Positions 1 to 8,636 of a stretch of DNA of 38,306 bases are shown one piece after another. The notes beneath the pieces are model-generated. The model searched no databases, was not told the origin of the DNA, and worked only from the letters and a program-made list of their open reading frames with translations. The stretch spans positions 1 through 38,306 of the forward strand of contig JASHPB010000165.1 in NCBI GenBank assembly GCA_030038355.1, read 5' to 3'. The stretch is from Candidatus Binataceae bacterium (GTDB lineage: Bacteria > Desulfobacterota > Binatia > Binatales > Binataceae). The stretch's first letter is position 1, and each line of letters starts with the position of its first letter. The translations under genes and the position numbers were made by a program.

Positions 1-74
1 TTCCGGCCTTCGAACAGATGCTGAAGTCCGTCGCGGATGTTCTTTTCGTCGTCGACTACTAAAAGGCGGGCCAT
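1..74 (-). CDS. Response regulator, N-terminus only (cut by window edge)
   Basis: The minus strand from an ATG at 74-72 reads MARLLVVDDEKNIRDGLQHL and continues with FEGR to the edge. This is the start of a CheY-like receiver domain: a hydrophobic first strand followed by the acidic DD pair that binds Mg2+ near the phospho-acceptor Asp. The KNIR...L..LFEGR wording is more like NtrC-type (sigma-54) regulators than OmpR-type KdpE, but only 24 residues are visible. The start lies one base after the stop of the degraded histidine kinase (76-430), so the two were a sensor/regulator pair. Nothing in the visible part is broken, so it may be an intact regulator that lost its kinase. Confidence 0.75.
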   Translation of the reverse strand, partial: MARLLVVDDEKNIRDGLQHLFEGR

Positions 75-75
75 G

Positions 76-430
76 CTAGATTGACCGCGAGTGCGGCAGC
101 TTCACGCTCAGCTTGCTACCCTCCGTTAACTTCTCGACCATCATTCGACCGTCATGAGCTTCGATGATCTCGTTGACGATAGCAAGGCCGAGACCTCTTG
201 AAGTATTCCCGAGTCCGCCGGGCAAACAACCATTGTCGCGCTCAAAGACAGCCTCAATGAGGTCGCGCGGAATGCTCGGAGCGGTATCCAAGATAGATAA
301 CAGCACGTTAGCGCCGACGAAATCGGTGGAACCTCAACTGAGCCGCCGTCGGATGTGTAGCGGATGGCGTTCTCGAGGAGATTCGAAATGACCCAGGCGA
401 TTTCAGCGGATCGCCATACGATTCGAGACC
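76..430 (-). pseudogene. Histidine kinase C-terminal ATPase remnant, frameshifted
   Basis: Only the HATPase_c part of a sensor kinase remains; the sensor, HAMP and phospho-acceptor His regions are missing. One frame gives the N box (IAWVISNLLENAIRYT, about 355-410). A second frame gives the G1 box and the G2-like GLGLAIVNEIIEAHDG segment down to the TAG at 78-76. The frame changes around 320-340, just after GGSVEV. The G1 box is worn: DTAPSIP instead of the usual DTGxGIP. Upstream it is joined without a start codon to a kdpA 5' stub at about 420-432. It is probably the kinase that once controlled the kdp genes. Homology of the surviving blocks is clear by eye; exact junctions are approximate. 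Confidence 0.8.
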
Positions 431-631
431 TGCATAACCTACCGATGTTTGTTCCGCCGTGGGATGGATTCGACAACTCCGACAAATCAATCGCTCGGCC
501 GGGGCAAATACCCCATCCTTGAAGGTGTGCTCTCGCGCAAACACCTTTGCCATGTACAGCCCAGGTGGAACGCTGGTAACGATGATAATGAAAGAAAACA
601 GACCGATCTGGATAATCGCGTTTGAATCCAT
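431..631 (-). pseudogene. kdpA: kdpA 5' stub (K+-transporting ATPase subunit A), truncated
   Basis: From the ATG at 631-629 the minus strand encodes about 67 residues resembling the start of KdpA, the K+-channel-like subunit of the KdpFABC pump. A first membrane helix (IIQIGLFSFIIIVT) is followed by the hallmark P-G-LYMAKVF...TF.DGV..P.ERLI...C.I.P..EQT..GYA pattern. Intact KdpA is about 560-600 residues. Here it runs straight into the histidine kinase remnant, so the rest of kdpA, all of kdpB and kdpC, and most of the kinase are gone. The kdpF-like ORF lies just upstream. The simplest reading is a deletion of several kilobases. Confidence 0.82.
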
Positions 632-642
632 AGTCGTAGGAC

Positions 643-731
643 TTACATCTTCTCTGGCCGCAGCATCAGCTCTACGAGGTACACCGTCAGAGCGACGGTG
701 CCGATCAACCGAGCAAGGATTCGACGCTCAT
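643..731 (-). pseudogene. kdpF: kdpF with single-base frameshift
   Basis: KdpF is a membrane peptide of about 29 residues that stabilises the KdpABC complex. The ATG at 731-729 overlaps the preceding stop as ATGA and gives MSVESLLG before a TGA. In the next frame the rest of KdpF is plain: IGTVALTVYLVELMLRPEKM and TAA at 645-643, with the family's YLV..LLRPEK ending. The ATG-to-TAA length is 89 nt, one base short of 30 codons, so one base appears lost after LLG. kdpA begins 11 bases downstream. A short TTG-started version of about 21 codons cannot be excluded. Confidence 0.7.
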
Positions 732-811
732 AGTCGCTTGCATCCCTGGACGTAAGCGATCGCGACCAGGAAGAATCCGACGGTCGCAATCAAGGCGAGT
801 ATGTCCTGCAT
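728..811 (-). CDS. 27-aa membrane microprotein upstream of kdpF
   Basis: The ATG at 811-809 is preceded by an AGGAAGG Shine-Dalgarno sequence and opens a 27-residue ORF: MQDILALIATVGFFLVAIAY followed by VQGCKRL and TGA. It is one transmembrane helix with a short basic tail. As I recall, similar tiny ORFs ending in a Gly-Cys-(Glu/Lys)-Arg-Leu motif sit directly ahead of kdpF in several bacterial kdp operons. Its stop overlaps the kdpF start. Unlike its neighbours its frame is intact, but with the pump genes gone it may have no function. Confidence 0.6.
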   Translation of the reverse strand: MQDILALIATVGFFLVAIAYVQGCKRL

Positions 812-1151
812 TTCAGCGTGCCTTCCTGCCGCCAACTAAGCTCTCCGTGACCCAGGCGGCGTGAGCAAAGACAAAGCACGCTTGGTGCCAGAAAGATTCA
901 ATTTTTAAATGCTGACTTTAAGGGCGGCTGTGGAGCCAAGGATTTCAAGGTGAAAACCTTCTTACTTCATTTAGCATTGCGGCCGGACAAAAGGTGAGAA
1001 AACATGCGCTGAGGCGCCGCAATCTCAAGCAGACATAAAGGCGGGTTGGCACAATCGCCTGACAAGATTGCCATGACTATTTTCGAAGGAAGTGACCGAA
1101 CCTCTACGCTCCTCTTAGAGCATTTGAGTTGAGTTCAGAATCGGCATCCCC
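812..1151. other. Intergenic region between kdp remnant and DUF1646 gene
   Basis: About 340 bases without a supportable gene. It should hold the old kdp promoter on the minus strand and the 3' end of the DUF1646 transcript. It contains short A/T-rich patches near 898-915 and a small AAGG/CCTT hairpin near 949-962. I see no clear -35/-10 pair, KdpE site or sigma-54 (GG-N10-GC) promoter that I would defend. Confidence 0.4.
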
Positions 1152-2195
1152 TCATGTCACGAAACACAAAACAGCAAAACACAAGACCATGAGCGGCAGA
1201 CCCGTCACCAAGCCTACTCTCGCCCACTCTCGACTGCTGATCGCGAGGCGATTTGCGGCGACGATATTTGGAATGTTTCCGGGAATCAGCATCCCGCCGC
1301 TTATCAGTAGTCCCATCAAGGCGGCTCGCTGTTGAGCAAGACCGAGCGCCGGGCTCATCTCCGCAGCAGTCAAGGCCGAGTTGTCAACGACCGCGGAGAT
1401 GGAATTCAGCCAGAAGAGCAAGGCTTGAGGTGCGCGATCGACATATGCGATCACCAGCGGCCGCAAACCCCAGGAAATCCCTACCAGACCCGCGACGAAG
1501 ATGTATAGGCGTACTGATCGCAGAACTATGTCACTCCATTGCTCTTCAGTTCGAGGGATATGCATTGACTTGGCGGAAACCGGCGTTACGAACATGCCGA
1601 GAATGCTCACAATCAGAATCCCGCTCAGCACGAAGGGCCAAAGCAAACGCACCAGGTAAAAGAAGTCGGCCCCGATGGCAGATATCGCGATCGCGGCCAG
1701 TGGCCCACCGGTCGGAGTCAATCCGGAGCCGAGGCCGATCGCGAAACAAGACAGCACCACCACCGCAACTTCGCTTTCGCGATCAACCCTCAACATGATC
1801 ATCGCTTCAACTACCAGCAGCGCGGCAACTACTGCCGTGATTACCGTGGACAGGAGGCCGAAAGCAGCTATCAGGATCAAGTAGAGGAGTCGCGCCGGTA
1901 GGGCCGAGTTCATGGCCTGGACCGTATCGTCGAAGAATGGTCGGGCGAGCTTGCCCACCACTCCGAAAAGCAGTACCGCGGCTGTTAGCGCGAGCGGTTC
2001 GGTAGCTGCAGCTCGTAACATCGGCCATCCGAATTGGCCGGTGAGCAAGGTTGTCAAGGCACCGAGCGACAGAAAAAACAGTTCGATGTTTCGCTCGATC
2101 GGTCTGATGAAGATCGGGCCGATCAAAATTGCAACTAAAGCGAAGGTGAGCCCCGGAATCATCGCGCGTACACCATGCGACACGATCAAGTACAC
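1152..2195 (-). CDS. DUF1646 family cation-transporter-like membrane protein
   Basis: This 347-residue protein is almost entirely hydrophobic, with about ten membrane segments. It matches the DUF1646 family, annotated as predicted cation transporters of the broad ArsB/NhaD/CitM-like ion transporter group. Two half-repeats carry related motifs: GLGSGLTPTGGPLAAIAISA in the middle and NSISAVVDNSALTAAEM plus GGMLIPGNIPNIVAANRLAI near the end. The Asp/Asn-Pro-rich loops are typical of ion-binding hairpins in such folds. The ATG at 2162-2160 (MIPGLTF) may be the real start, since homologues as I recall begin close to the first helix. It stands alone, divergent from the phosphorylase gene. The ion is unknown. 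Confidence 0.8.
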   Translation of the reverse strand: MYLIVSHGVRAMIPGLTFALVAILIGPIFIRPIERNIELFFLSLGALTTLLTGQFGWPMLRAAATEPLALTAAVLLFGVVGKLARPFFDDTVQAMNSALPARLLYLILIAAFGLLSTVITAVVAALLVVEAMIMLRVDRESEVAVVVLSCFAIGLGSGLTPTGGPLAAIAISAIGADFFYLVRLLWPFVLSGILIVSILGMFVTPVSAKSMHIPRTEEQWSDIVLRSVRLYIFVAGLVGISWGLRPLVIAYVDRAPQALLFWLNSISAVVDNSALTAAEMSPALGLAQQRAALMGLLISGGMLIPGNIPNIVAANRLAISSREWARVGLVTGLPLMVLCFAVLCFVT

Positions 2196-2512
2196 GATCA
2201 GTCACGTGGTTTCCAAGGCGTCAAGCATCACCCATCATTTGGTGACGTTCTTAACTTTGCAGACGGAGATGATTTCGATTGCGTAGTTTTACAGGTACGC
2301 AGAGAGAATGTCCCAACACGGTTGTCGCTAACTTCGCTTAACATTTCTGTGATGTAATCGTTCTACAATCGGCAGCGTCGTTCTGGTTGCGTAAAGAACC
2401 ATCGAATGTTGAAGAATCAAATTCGCGATAGCGGATGCATTCGAGCTTTCGTGCTCCGTTTGCATTGCGGCGTTAGTATTCCACTCGCAAGAAGCGATTT
2501 CGGAGAAGATAA
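2196..2512. other. Divergent intergenic region, DUF1646 / glgP
   Basis: About 317 bases between two divergently transcribed genes, so it should contain promoters for both. I see no clear sigma-70 hexamer pair, no convincing palindrome and no small gene. The glgP end holds a GGAGAAG ribosome binding site at about 2502-2508, just before the ATG at 2513. Confidence 0.4.
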
Positions 2513-5035
2513 ATGTCCGAACAGGATCGTTCGATTAAATCTGAACCGCTGGTCAATCTGTTGCGCGAGCTGGCACTCGATTTGGGTGTCGCCTGGAGTC
2601 GCCATAGCGACAACATCTGGCGGCAGATCGATACCGAAGTTTGGATGTTGACCCGCAATCCGTGGCTGATGCTGCAGCTAGCGGGCGACAAACAGCTTGA
2701 AACCATGAACGCAGATCAGTCGCTTCGCGACTGGGTCGAGAAACTGGTGATCGAGCGGCGCAACGCCGCGCAATCGCCGGGCTGGTTTCAGAAAAACTAT
2801 GCCAGCTCGAGCCTGAAGCAGGTCGCCTACTTCAGCATGGAGTTCGGCTTGAGCGAGGCGCTGCCGATCTATTCCGGCGGTCTCGGCAACGTTGCCGGCG
2901 ATCAACTAAAGGCAGGCAGCGACCTCGGCGTTCCAATTGTAGGGGTTGGATTGCTGTATCAGCAGGGCTACTTCCGGCAGGCGATCGATCAGAACGGCTA
3001 TCAGCGCGATCTCTTTCCTTACAATCCTCCCACCTGGCTGCCGATCACTCCTGTGCGCGACGCTGACGGCGAGCTGCTGCGCGTGGAGCTGAAGTTTCCC
3101 GATTACGAAATCCATTTGCGAGTCTGGGAGGCGCGCGTCGGACGGCTTCGCCTTTACCTGCTCGATTCGAATGACCCGAGCAACATGCCGATGCATCGCG
3201 GCATCACGAGCGAGCTCTACGGCGGCGGTCCCGAGTTGCGCCTTCAGCAGGAGCTGGTGCTTGGGATTGGCGGATGGCGGCTCCTCAGGCTGCTCGGTTA
3301 TCAGCCCGAGGTCTGTCATCTGAACGAAGGCCACGCGGGCTTCGCGGTCCTTGAGCGAGCACTGTCGTTCATGAAGGACGACGATCAACCTTTCGAGGTA
3401 GCGCTCACAGCCACCAGACCCGGAAACATCTTTACGACTCACACTCCCGTCGAGGCGGGCTTCGATCGGTTCTCTCCCGATCTCATGCGCCTCTACCTGA
3501 GTTGGTATGCGAGCGACAGATTGGGCATCAGCTTCAGTGATTTGATGGCCTTGGGCCGATGCGATCCAGACGACGATGCTGAGCCATTCAACATGGCGTA
3601 TCTCGCGATCCGCGGCGCGGGCGCAATCAATGGCGTAAGCAAACTTCACGGCGCCGTCAGTCGCGCGATTTTCCAGTCTCTCTTTCCTCGATGGCCCGTC
3701 GCGCAGGTGCCGGTTGGCAGCGTCACCAACGGAGTGCATACGGCCAGCTGGGATTCGGAGTCAGCCGATCATCTATGGTCGCGCGCCTGCGGCGAGGAAC
3801 GCTGGATGGACACTACCGAGGGCATCGGCGACAAAATCCGCGCGCTCAGCGACGAGGCTATTTGGCAGCTCCGCAGCCAGAACTGCCATGAGCTGGTGCG
3901 TTTCGTGCGCATCAGGAGCCAGCGGCAGATGGCGTCGTACGGCGAGTCCAGGGAACTGATTCAGGACGCGACCGCGCTCTTCGATCAGAATGCGTTGACG
4001 ATAGGATTCGCGCGTCGATTCGCAACCTACAAACGGCCCAACCTGCTGCTCCACGATCCTGAGCGCCTTGCGCGGATGCTGAAGGACATCCGGCATCCGG
4101 TGCAGCTCGTGATTGCAGGCAAGGCCCATCCCGCGGATCAGGCCGGCAAGGACATGATTCACGAATGGATTCAGTTCATTCGGCGGCCGGAGATTCGGCG
4201 GCACGCGGTGTTCCTCGTCGACTACGACATGCTGCTCGCCGAACGAATCGTCGGTGGCGTTGACCTATGGATCAACACGCCGCGCAGGCCCTGGGAAGCC
4301 AGCGGCACCAGCGGAATGAAAATTCTGGTTAATGGCGGTTTAAACCTTTCGGTGCTCGATGGATGGTGGGCGGAGGCTTATGCACCCGAGGTTGGATGGG
4401 CGATTGGCGACGGCAAAGAGCACGACAGCGATCCGCACTGGGATACGCTCGAAGCGGAGCAGCTATACCGCGTATTGGAAGAAGAAGTCATTCCAAAATT
4501 CTATCGGCGCGATAGCAACGGCATGGCGCGAGAGTGGATCGCGATGATGCGCGAAAGTATGGCGCGCCTCACGCCGCAGTTCTCCGCCAACCGCACCGTG
4601 CGCGAATACACCGAGAACTACTACCTCCCCGCGGCTAACGCGTATCGCCAGCGCGAAGCGGCGCATGGCGCGCTGGCCCGTGAAATCGAGCGATGGCGCA
4701 ATGACGTCGCGCGGAATTGGAGCCGGGTCAACTTTGGCCCGCTTCAAATCGAGACCAACGGCGACTTCCACCACTTTCGTGTGCAGGTGTACCTCGGCGA
4801 GCTTCGGGCTGACGCAGTCGAGGTCGAACTCTATGCGGAAGCCTCGAACGGAGAGTCTCCGGTTCGTCACCCCATGACGCGTGGTGAAGCGCTGCTTGGC
4901 ATCATGGGCGGATTCGCGTTCAACGCCCAGGTTCCATCGAGCCGTCCCGCCGAGGACTACACGCCGCGCATCGTGCCTGCCAAAGCAGATGCCAGTGTTC
5001 CGCTGGAGGCGCCGCAAATTCTGTGGCAACGTTGA
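2513..5035 (+). CDS. glgP: Alpha-glucan (glycogen) phosphorylase, GT35 family
   Basis: This 840-residue enzyme releases glucose-1-phosphate from alpha-1,4-glucans with phosphate and pyridoxal phosphate. It belongs to the divergent phosphorylase branch with an N-terminal DUF3417-type segment (about residues 10-100, with NPW..L). Landmarks are AYFSMEFGLSEALPIYSGGL at about residue 100, a glucan/phosphate-site RRFATYKR near residue 500, and the PLP-binding lysine in SGTSGMK near residue 603, followed by NGGLNLSVLDGWW. A GGAGAAG ribosome binding site precedes the ATG. The last 150 residues include a beta-rich tail typical of this branch. It is isolated: no glycogen synthase or branching enzyme is in the window. 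Confidence 0.95.
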   Translation: MSEQDRSIKSEPLVNLLRELALDLGVAWSRHSDNIWRQIDTEVWMLTRNPWLMLQLAGDKQLETMNADQSLRDWVEKLVIERRNAAQSPGWFQKNYASSSLKQVAYFSMEFGLSEALPIYSGGLGNVAGDQLKAGSDLGVPIVGVGLLYQQGYFRQAIDQNGYQRDLFPYNPPTWLPITPVRDADGELLRVELKFPDYEIHLRVWEARVGRLRLYLLDSNDPSNMPMHRGITSELYGGGPELRLQQELVLGIGGWRLLRLLGYQPEVCHLNEGHAGFAVLERALSFMKDDDQPFEVALTATRPGNIFTTHTPVEAGFDRFSPDLMRLYLSWYASDRLGISFSDLMALGRCDPDDDAEPFNMAYLAIRGAGAINGVSKLHGAVSRAIFQSLFPRWPVAQVPVGSVTNGVHTASWDSESADHLWSRACGEERWMDTTEGIGDKIRALSDEAIWQLRSQNCHELVRFVRIRSQRQMASYGESRELIQDATALFDQNALTIGFARRFATYKRPNLLLHDPERLARMLKDIRHPVQLVIAGKAHPADQAGKDMIHEWIQFIRRPEIRRHAVFLVDYDMLLAERIVGGVDLWINTPRRPWEASGTSGMKILVNGGLNLSVLDGWWAEAYAPEVGWAIGDGKEHDSDPHWDTLEAEQLYRVLEEEVIPKFYRRDSNGMAREWIAMMRESMARLTPQFSANRTVREYTENYYLPAANAYRQREAAHGALAREIERWRNDVARNWSRVNFGPLQIETNGDFHHFRVQVYLGELRADAVEVELYAEASNGESPVRHPMTRGEALLGIMGGFAFNAQVPSSRPAEDYTPRIVPAKADASVPLEAPQILWQR

Positions 5036-5059
5036 TTGGACGGGGAGACCCTTTACGAA

Positions 5060-5662
5060 TCACCTCTGAAGCAACGCGCCCCGGATATCCTGCCGCGAGG
5101 CCATCGGATCGAGCCAGACGCGGAACAACGCCGAACCAAAGTTCGGATCGTCGACGCTGCCGGTCTTGGCGCCGTTGTGGAAGATCACTGTCTGCCGGTT
5201 CGGCAGGCAGAGGATCACCAGCTGATCGCCGCGCGAGAGAGTTGGCACGATACGATTAAGGCTCTGCTTCCAGGTTGATCGTTGCCCTTCATCGGCCGCC
5301 CGAATATCGCGCATCTCGTCAATCACGCCGTTAACCAGCCGCGACGGCGGAATGTTGCGCGACGCTTCAACGTCGAGAGCATGCGCCTCGGTCGGCGACC
5401 ATTGCTCACCGGCGACCCACAGCGTCGCATCAAAAACATGAAGGCCGAAGACGGTGTGACGGGCCGTGCCGAGACGATGCAGCCCCGGCGCCAGCGTTAC
5501 GACGCTCGCCGGCAACGCCGCGACAGGGGTTGCCGCCGATGCGGGCGCGACCAGTGCGCTCAGTGCCGCCGCGAGCCAGATCGAGGGCAGGACGTGGCGC
5601 CATCGAAGCCGCGCGGCGGCGGGGCAATCTGTAATCGCTGACCGTCCCGGGTAATCGCACAT
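5060..5662 (-). CDS. Secreted chalcone isomerase-like protein
   Basis: The protein has 200 residues with a hydrophobic signal segment (IWLAAALSALVAPASA, about residues 28-43), so it is likely exported. The mature part follows the bacterial chalcone-isomerase-like fold family: GLHRLGTARHTVFGLHVFDATLW (the usual G.G.R....F.VY...LY), ALDVEASRNIPPSRLV, a GDQLVILCLPNRQTV strand pair, and the terminal F.SALFRVWLDP. Bacterial members are not known to isomerise chalcones; their role is unknown. The start is uncertain because the first 25 residues look unlike a normal signal n-region. It converges on glgP with 24 bases between stops. Confidence 0.7.
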   Translation of the reverse strand: MCDYPGRSAITDCPAAARLRWRHVLPSIWLAAALSALVAPASAATPVAALPASVVTLAPGLHRLGTARHTVFGLHVFDATLWVAGEQWSPTEAHALDVEASRNIPPSRLVNGVIDEMRDIRAADEGQRSTWKQSLNRIVPTLSRGDQLVILCLPNRQTVIFHNGAKTGSVDDPNFGSALFRVWLDPMASRQDIRGALLQR

Positions 5663-5782
5663 CGATCTCCTCGATTCTCGCCGCGGCCAGAATAGCCATC
5701 TGATGATATCCGGAAAAGGAACAACTTGTTGGCCGAGCTGGCGCGAATAGGTGATAATCAGCTGAGATGGCGAGAAGGCCCG

Positions 5783-6040
5783 ATGGCCGAGATAATTTCA
5801 TTTGCCGAGATTCAGCAGGCACGCCGCCGAGCCCGAGCGCCGGAACGCGAGAGCCTTGAGTGCGCTCTTCAGGTTCTTCGTGATAACCTCGCGGCTGCCG
5901 CCCAGATGCTTGCGGATGCGCCGCGTGAGGAGCAGCCCGAGCTGCTAAGCAGGGTCGAGCGCCTGACGGCGCTCGTCCGCTATGCGATGCAGATGCTCGG
6001 TGCGGCGGAAACTGTGCTTGACCAAGCGCTGCGTCACTGA
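5783..6040 (+). CDS. Small helical hypothetical protein
   Basis: An 85-residue ORF starts at the ATG at 5783, which has GAGAAGG upstream; a start at 5726 is possible but adds a segment that looks non-coding. It begins MAEIISFAEIQQARRRARAP and continues as two predicted amphipathic helices rich in Ala, Leu, Glu and Arg. There are no membrane segments and no cysteines. I do not recognise a named family. It lies 21 bases ahead of the alpha/beta hydrolase gene on the same strand, so the two may be co-transcribed. Confidence 0.6.
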   Translation: MAEIISFAEIQQARRRARAPERESLECALQVLRDNLAAAAQMLADAPREEQPELLSRVERLTALVRYAMQMLGAAETVLDQALRH

Positions 6041-6061
6041 ACGCGATTCGCGCAAAGTCAC

Positions 6062-6709
6062 ATGAGTGAAGGAATCGACCTGCGCATCATGGGGGTCGAT
6101 AACGGCTACGAGATAGCCGGCGCGCGCCAACTCGTGATTCGTACCACGCGCGGCGATATCCCGATGCTCTTGCATGCGGGCGCCGAGGCACAGCGCGCGG
6201 CGATATGCATCAGCGGCGCGCTCGGCGGACTAGACGGACCCGCGTTCCTTTATCCACGACTTGGCTCCGAGTTGCCGCAGCGCGGCGTGTCGATCGCGCG
6301 CCTCAACTATCGCGCGCCCAACGAATTCGACGAATGCCTGCTCGATACGATGGCGGGGATCTCGGTGCTCGCGCGGCTTGGTCATCAGCGAATCGCTACG
6401 ATAGGCCATTCATTCGGTGGCGCAGTCGCGATCAACGCCGCGACAATCAGTGCCGCGGTGACGGCGGTGGTCGCGCTATCAAGCCAGCTCGCCGGCGCAC
6501 ACGTCGTCAACGAAGTTTCACCACGACCGCTACTGCTCATTCACGGCAACGCCGACACCATTTTGCCGCACCAGAGCTCTGAGGCAATTTTCGAGCGCGC
6601 GCTCGAGCCCAAGACGCTCAAAATCATTCCCGGCGCGGGCCATCGCCTTGCCGAAGCCGCCGACGAAGTGTTCGAACTGACGGCAGACTGGTTGCTACAT
6701 CGCGTCTGA
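6062..6709 (+). CDS. Alpha/beta hydrolase (dienelactone-hydrolase-like)
   Basis: This 215-residue cytosolic hydrolase has a readable triad: Ser117 in the nucleophile elbow GHSFGG, Asp165 in HGNADTILP, and His194 in GAGHRLAEA. The oxyanion region is around ISGALGGLDGP. It is short, without a large lid domain. The substrate is unknown. It lies between the small helical protein and asd; the 39-base gap to asd shows no terminator. Confidence 0.82.
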   Translation: MSEGIDLRIMGVDNGYEIAGARQLVIRTTRGDIPMLLHAGAEAQRAAICISGALGGLDGPAFLYPRLGSELPQRGVSIARLNYRAPNEFDECLLDTMAGISVLARLGHQRIATIGHSFGGAVAINAATISAAVTAVVALSSQLAGAHVVNEVSPRPLLLIHGNADTILPHQSSEAIFERALEPKTLKIIPGAGHRLAEAADEVFELTADWLLHRV

Positions 6710-6748
6710 GCGGTTCACTCGCGACGCTTCTCGGCTTACAATCGCGGC

Positions 6749-7753
6749 ATGCCTTCGCCACAGAGAATCGCGGTAGTCGGCGCGACCGGCGCGGTCGGTC
6801 AGACCACGCTCAAGATCCTGGAGCAACGCAACTTCCCCGTCCGGGAACTCACCGCGCTCGCCTCGGCGCGGTCGGTCGGCAAGACCGTCACCTTCAAGGG
6901 CGAGTCGATTCCGGTCAAGGAGGTCAGGCGCGACAGCTTCAAGGGAATTGACATTGCGTTCTTCTCCGCGGGTGGTCCGCAATCGCGCGAGTTCGCACCG
7001 CTTGCGGTCGCGACCGGCGCGATCGTGATCGACAAGTCGAGCGCCTTTCGGATGGACCCCGAAGTGCCGCTCGTCGTGCCCGAGATCAACGGCGCGCTGG
7101 CGAAGCGTCACAAGGGTATCGTCGCGTGCCCCAACTGCACGACGATCGTAACCGTGATGCCGCTTAAGCCGTTGCAGGAGGCAGGCGGACTGCGGCGCGT
7201 GATCGCGACCAGCTTCCAGGCCGTGTCAGGCGCGGGCGTCAATGGCGTCGCGGAGTTGCGCGAGCAGACGATGGCGTGGGCGCACGGCGAGAAGCCGGTG
7301 GTGAAATTCTTTCAGCATCAGATCGCCTTCAACGTCATCCCGCACATCGACAAGTTCGGCGAGGGCGGCTACACGGGCGAGGAGATGAAGCTGGTCAACG
7401 AGGTGCGGAAGATTCTCGACCTGCCCAACCTCGCGGTCTCGCCTACGACGGTGCGGGTCCCGGTTTTCACTGCTCATTCGATCTCAGTCAATGCCGAGAC
7501 CGAGCGCCACGTCGGGGCAGCCGGCGCGCGCGAGGCGTTCAGCCATTTCGCGGGGCTCAAGTTGTTCGACGATCCCGCGCAGAACCGTTATCCGATGCCG
7601 ATACTCGTCGAGGGCCAGGATGACTGCTACGTCGGGCGCGTTCGCGACGACATCAGCTGCCCCAACGCGATAAATTTCTGGGTCGTCGGCGATCAGCTGC
7701 GCAAAGGCGCGGCGCTAAACGGCGTGCAGATCGCGGAACTGCTGATTCAGTAG
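6749..7753 (+). CDS. asd: Aspartate-semialdehyde dehydrogenase
   Basis: Asd makes aspartate-semialdehyde from aspartyl-4-phosphate with NADPH, the branch point to lysine/diaminopimelate, threonine and methionine. The 334-residue protein starts IAVVGATGAVGQTTLKIL (Rossmann P-loop). It has the SAGG motif near residue 73, the catalytic Cys130 in CPNCTTI, and the Q-VSGAG-NG segment after it. The VRVPVFTAHSISV strand marks the dimerisation domain. Length is normal. The ribosome binding site is weak. An imperfect hairpin (7779-7813) follows the stop. Confidence 0.96.
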   Translation: MPSPQRIAVVGATGAVGQTTLKILEQRNFPVRELTALASARSVGKTVTFKGESIPVKEVRRDSFKGIDIAFFSAGGPQSREFAPLAVATGAIVIDKSSAFRMDPEVPLVVPEINGALAKRHKGIVACPNCTTIVTVMPLKPLQEAGGLRRVIATSFQAVSGAGVNGVAELREQTMAWAHGEKPVVKFFQHQIAFNVIPHIDKFGEGGYTGEEMKLVNEVRKILDLPNLAVSPTTVRVPVFTAHSISVNAETERHVGAAGAREAFSHFAGLKLFDDPAQNRYPMPILVEGQDDCYVGRVRDDISCPNAINFWVVGDQLRKGAALNGVQIAELLIQ

Positions 7754-7778
7754 AGCGCGCGACATCAAGTCGAAAAAG

Positions 7779-7813
7779 AAAACCGGCCGAGCTGATGAAG
7801 CCCGCCCGGTTTC
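7779..7813. terminator. Hairpin between convergent asd and peroxiredoxin genes
   Basis: Arms AAAACCGGCCGAGC and GCCCGCCCGGTTT can pair with two mismatches around a TGATGAA loop. Flanking A-rich and T-containing stretches fit a bidirectional intrinsic terminator for asd (plus) and the peroxiredoxin (minus). The T tract is short, so strength is uncertain. Confidence 0.55.
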
Positions 7814-7834
7814 ATTTCGATTCGCTCCTGAGAC

Positions 7835-8473
<639 letters not shown>

Positions 8474-8636
8474 TGCTCTTTAACCCTGCCTCTCTGGATT
8501 TGGTCTACAAAGTCTCGACGCCGCCGCACGCCTAATAGCGCGGCAACACCGGAATCATTACGTGATAAAGTCGACCAATTAAGTAATCTATTGCCGAAAA
8601 TATAGCCGCGCCAAGAGCCGGTCAAGATGGAAGTCG

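Noticed and set aside
308-631. The kdpA-kinase junction as a genuine fusion protein
   Set aside because: The continuous frame after kdpA does not match the kinase frame, so it encodes nonsense beyond about residue 67.
2906-3739. 277-codon ORF antisense to glgP
   Set aside because: It lies fully inside the phosphorylase on the other strand, has no family motifs and results from high G+C codon mirroring.
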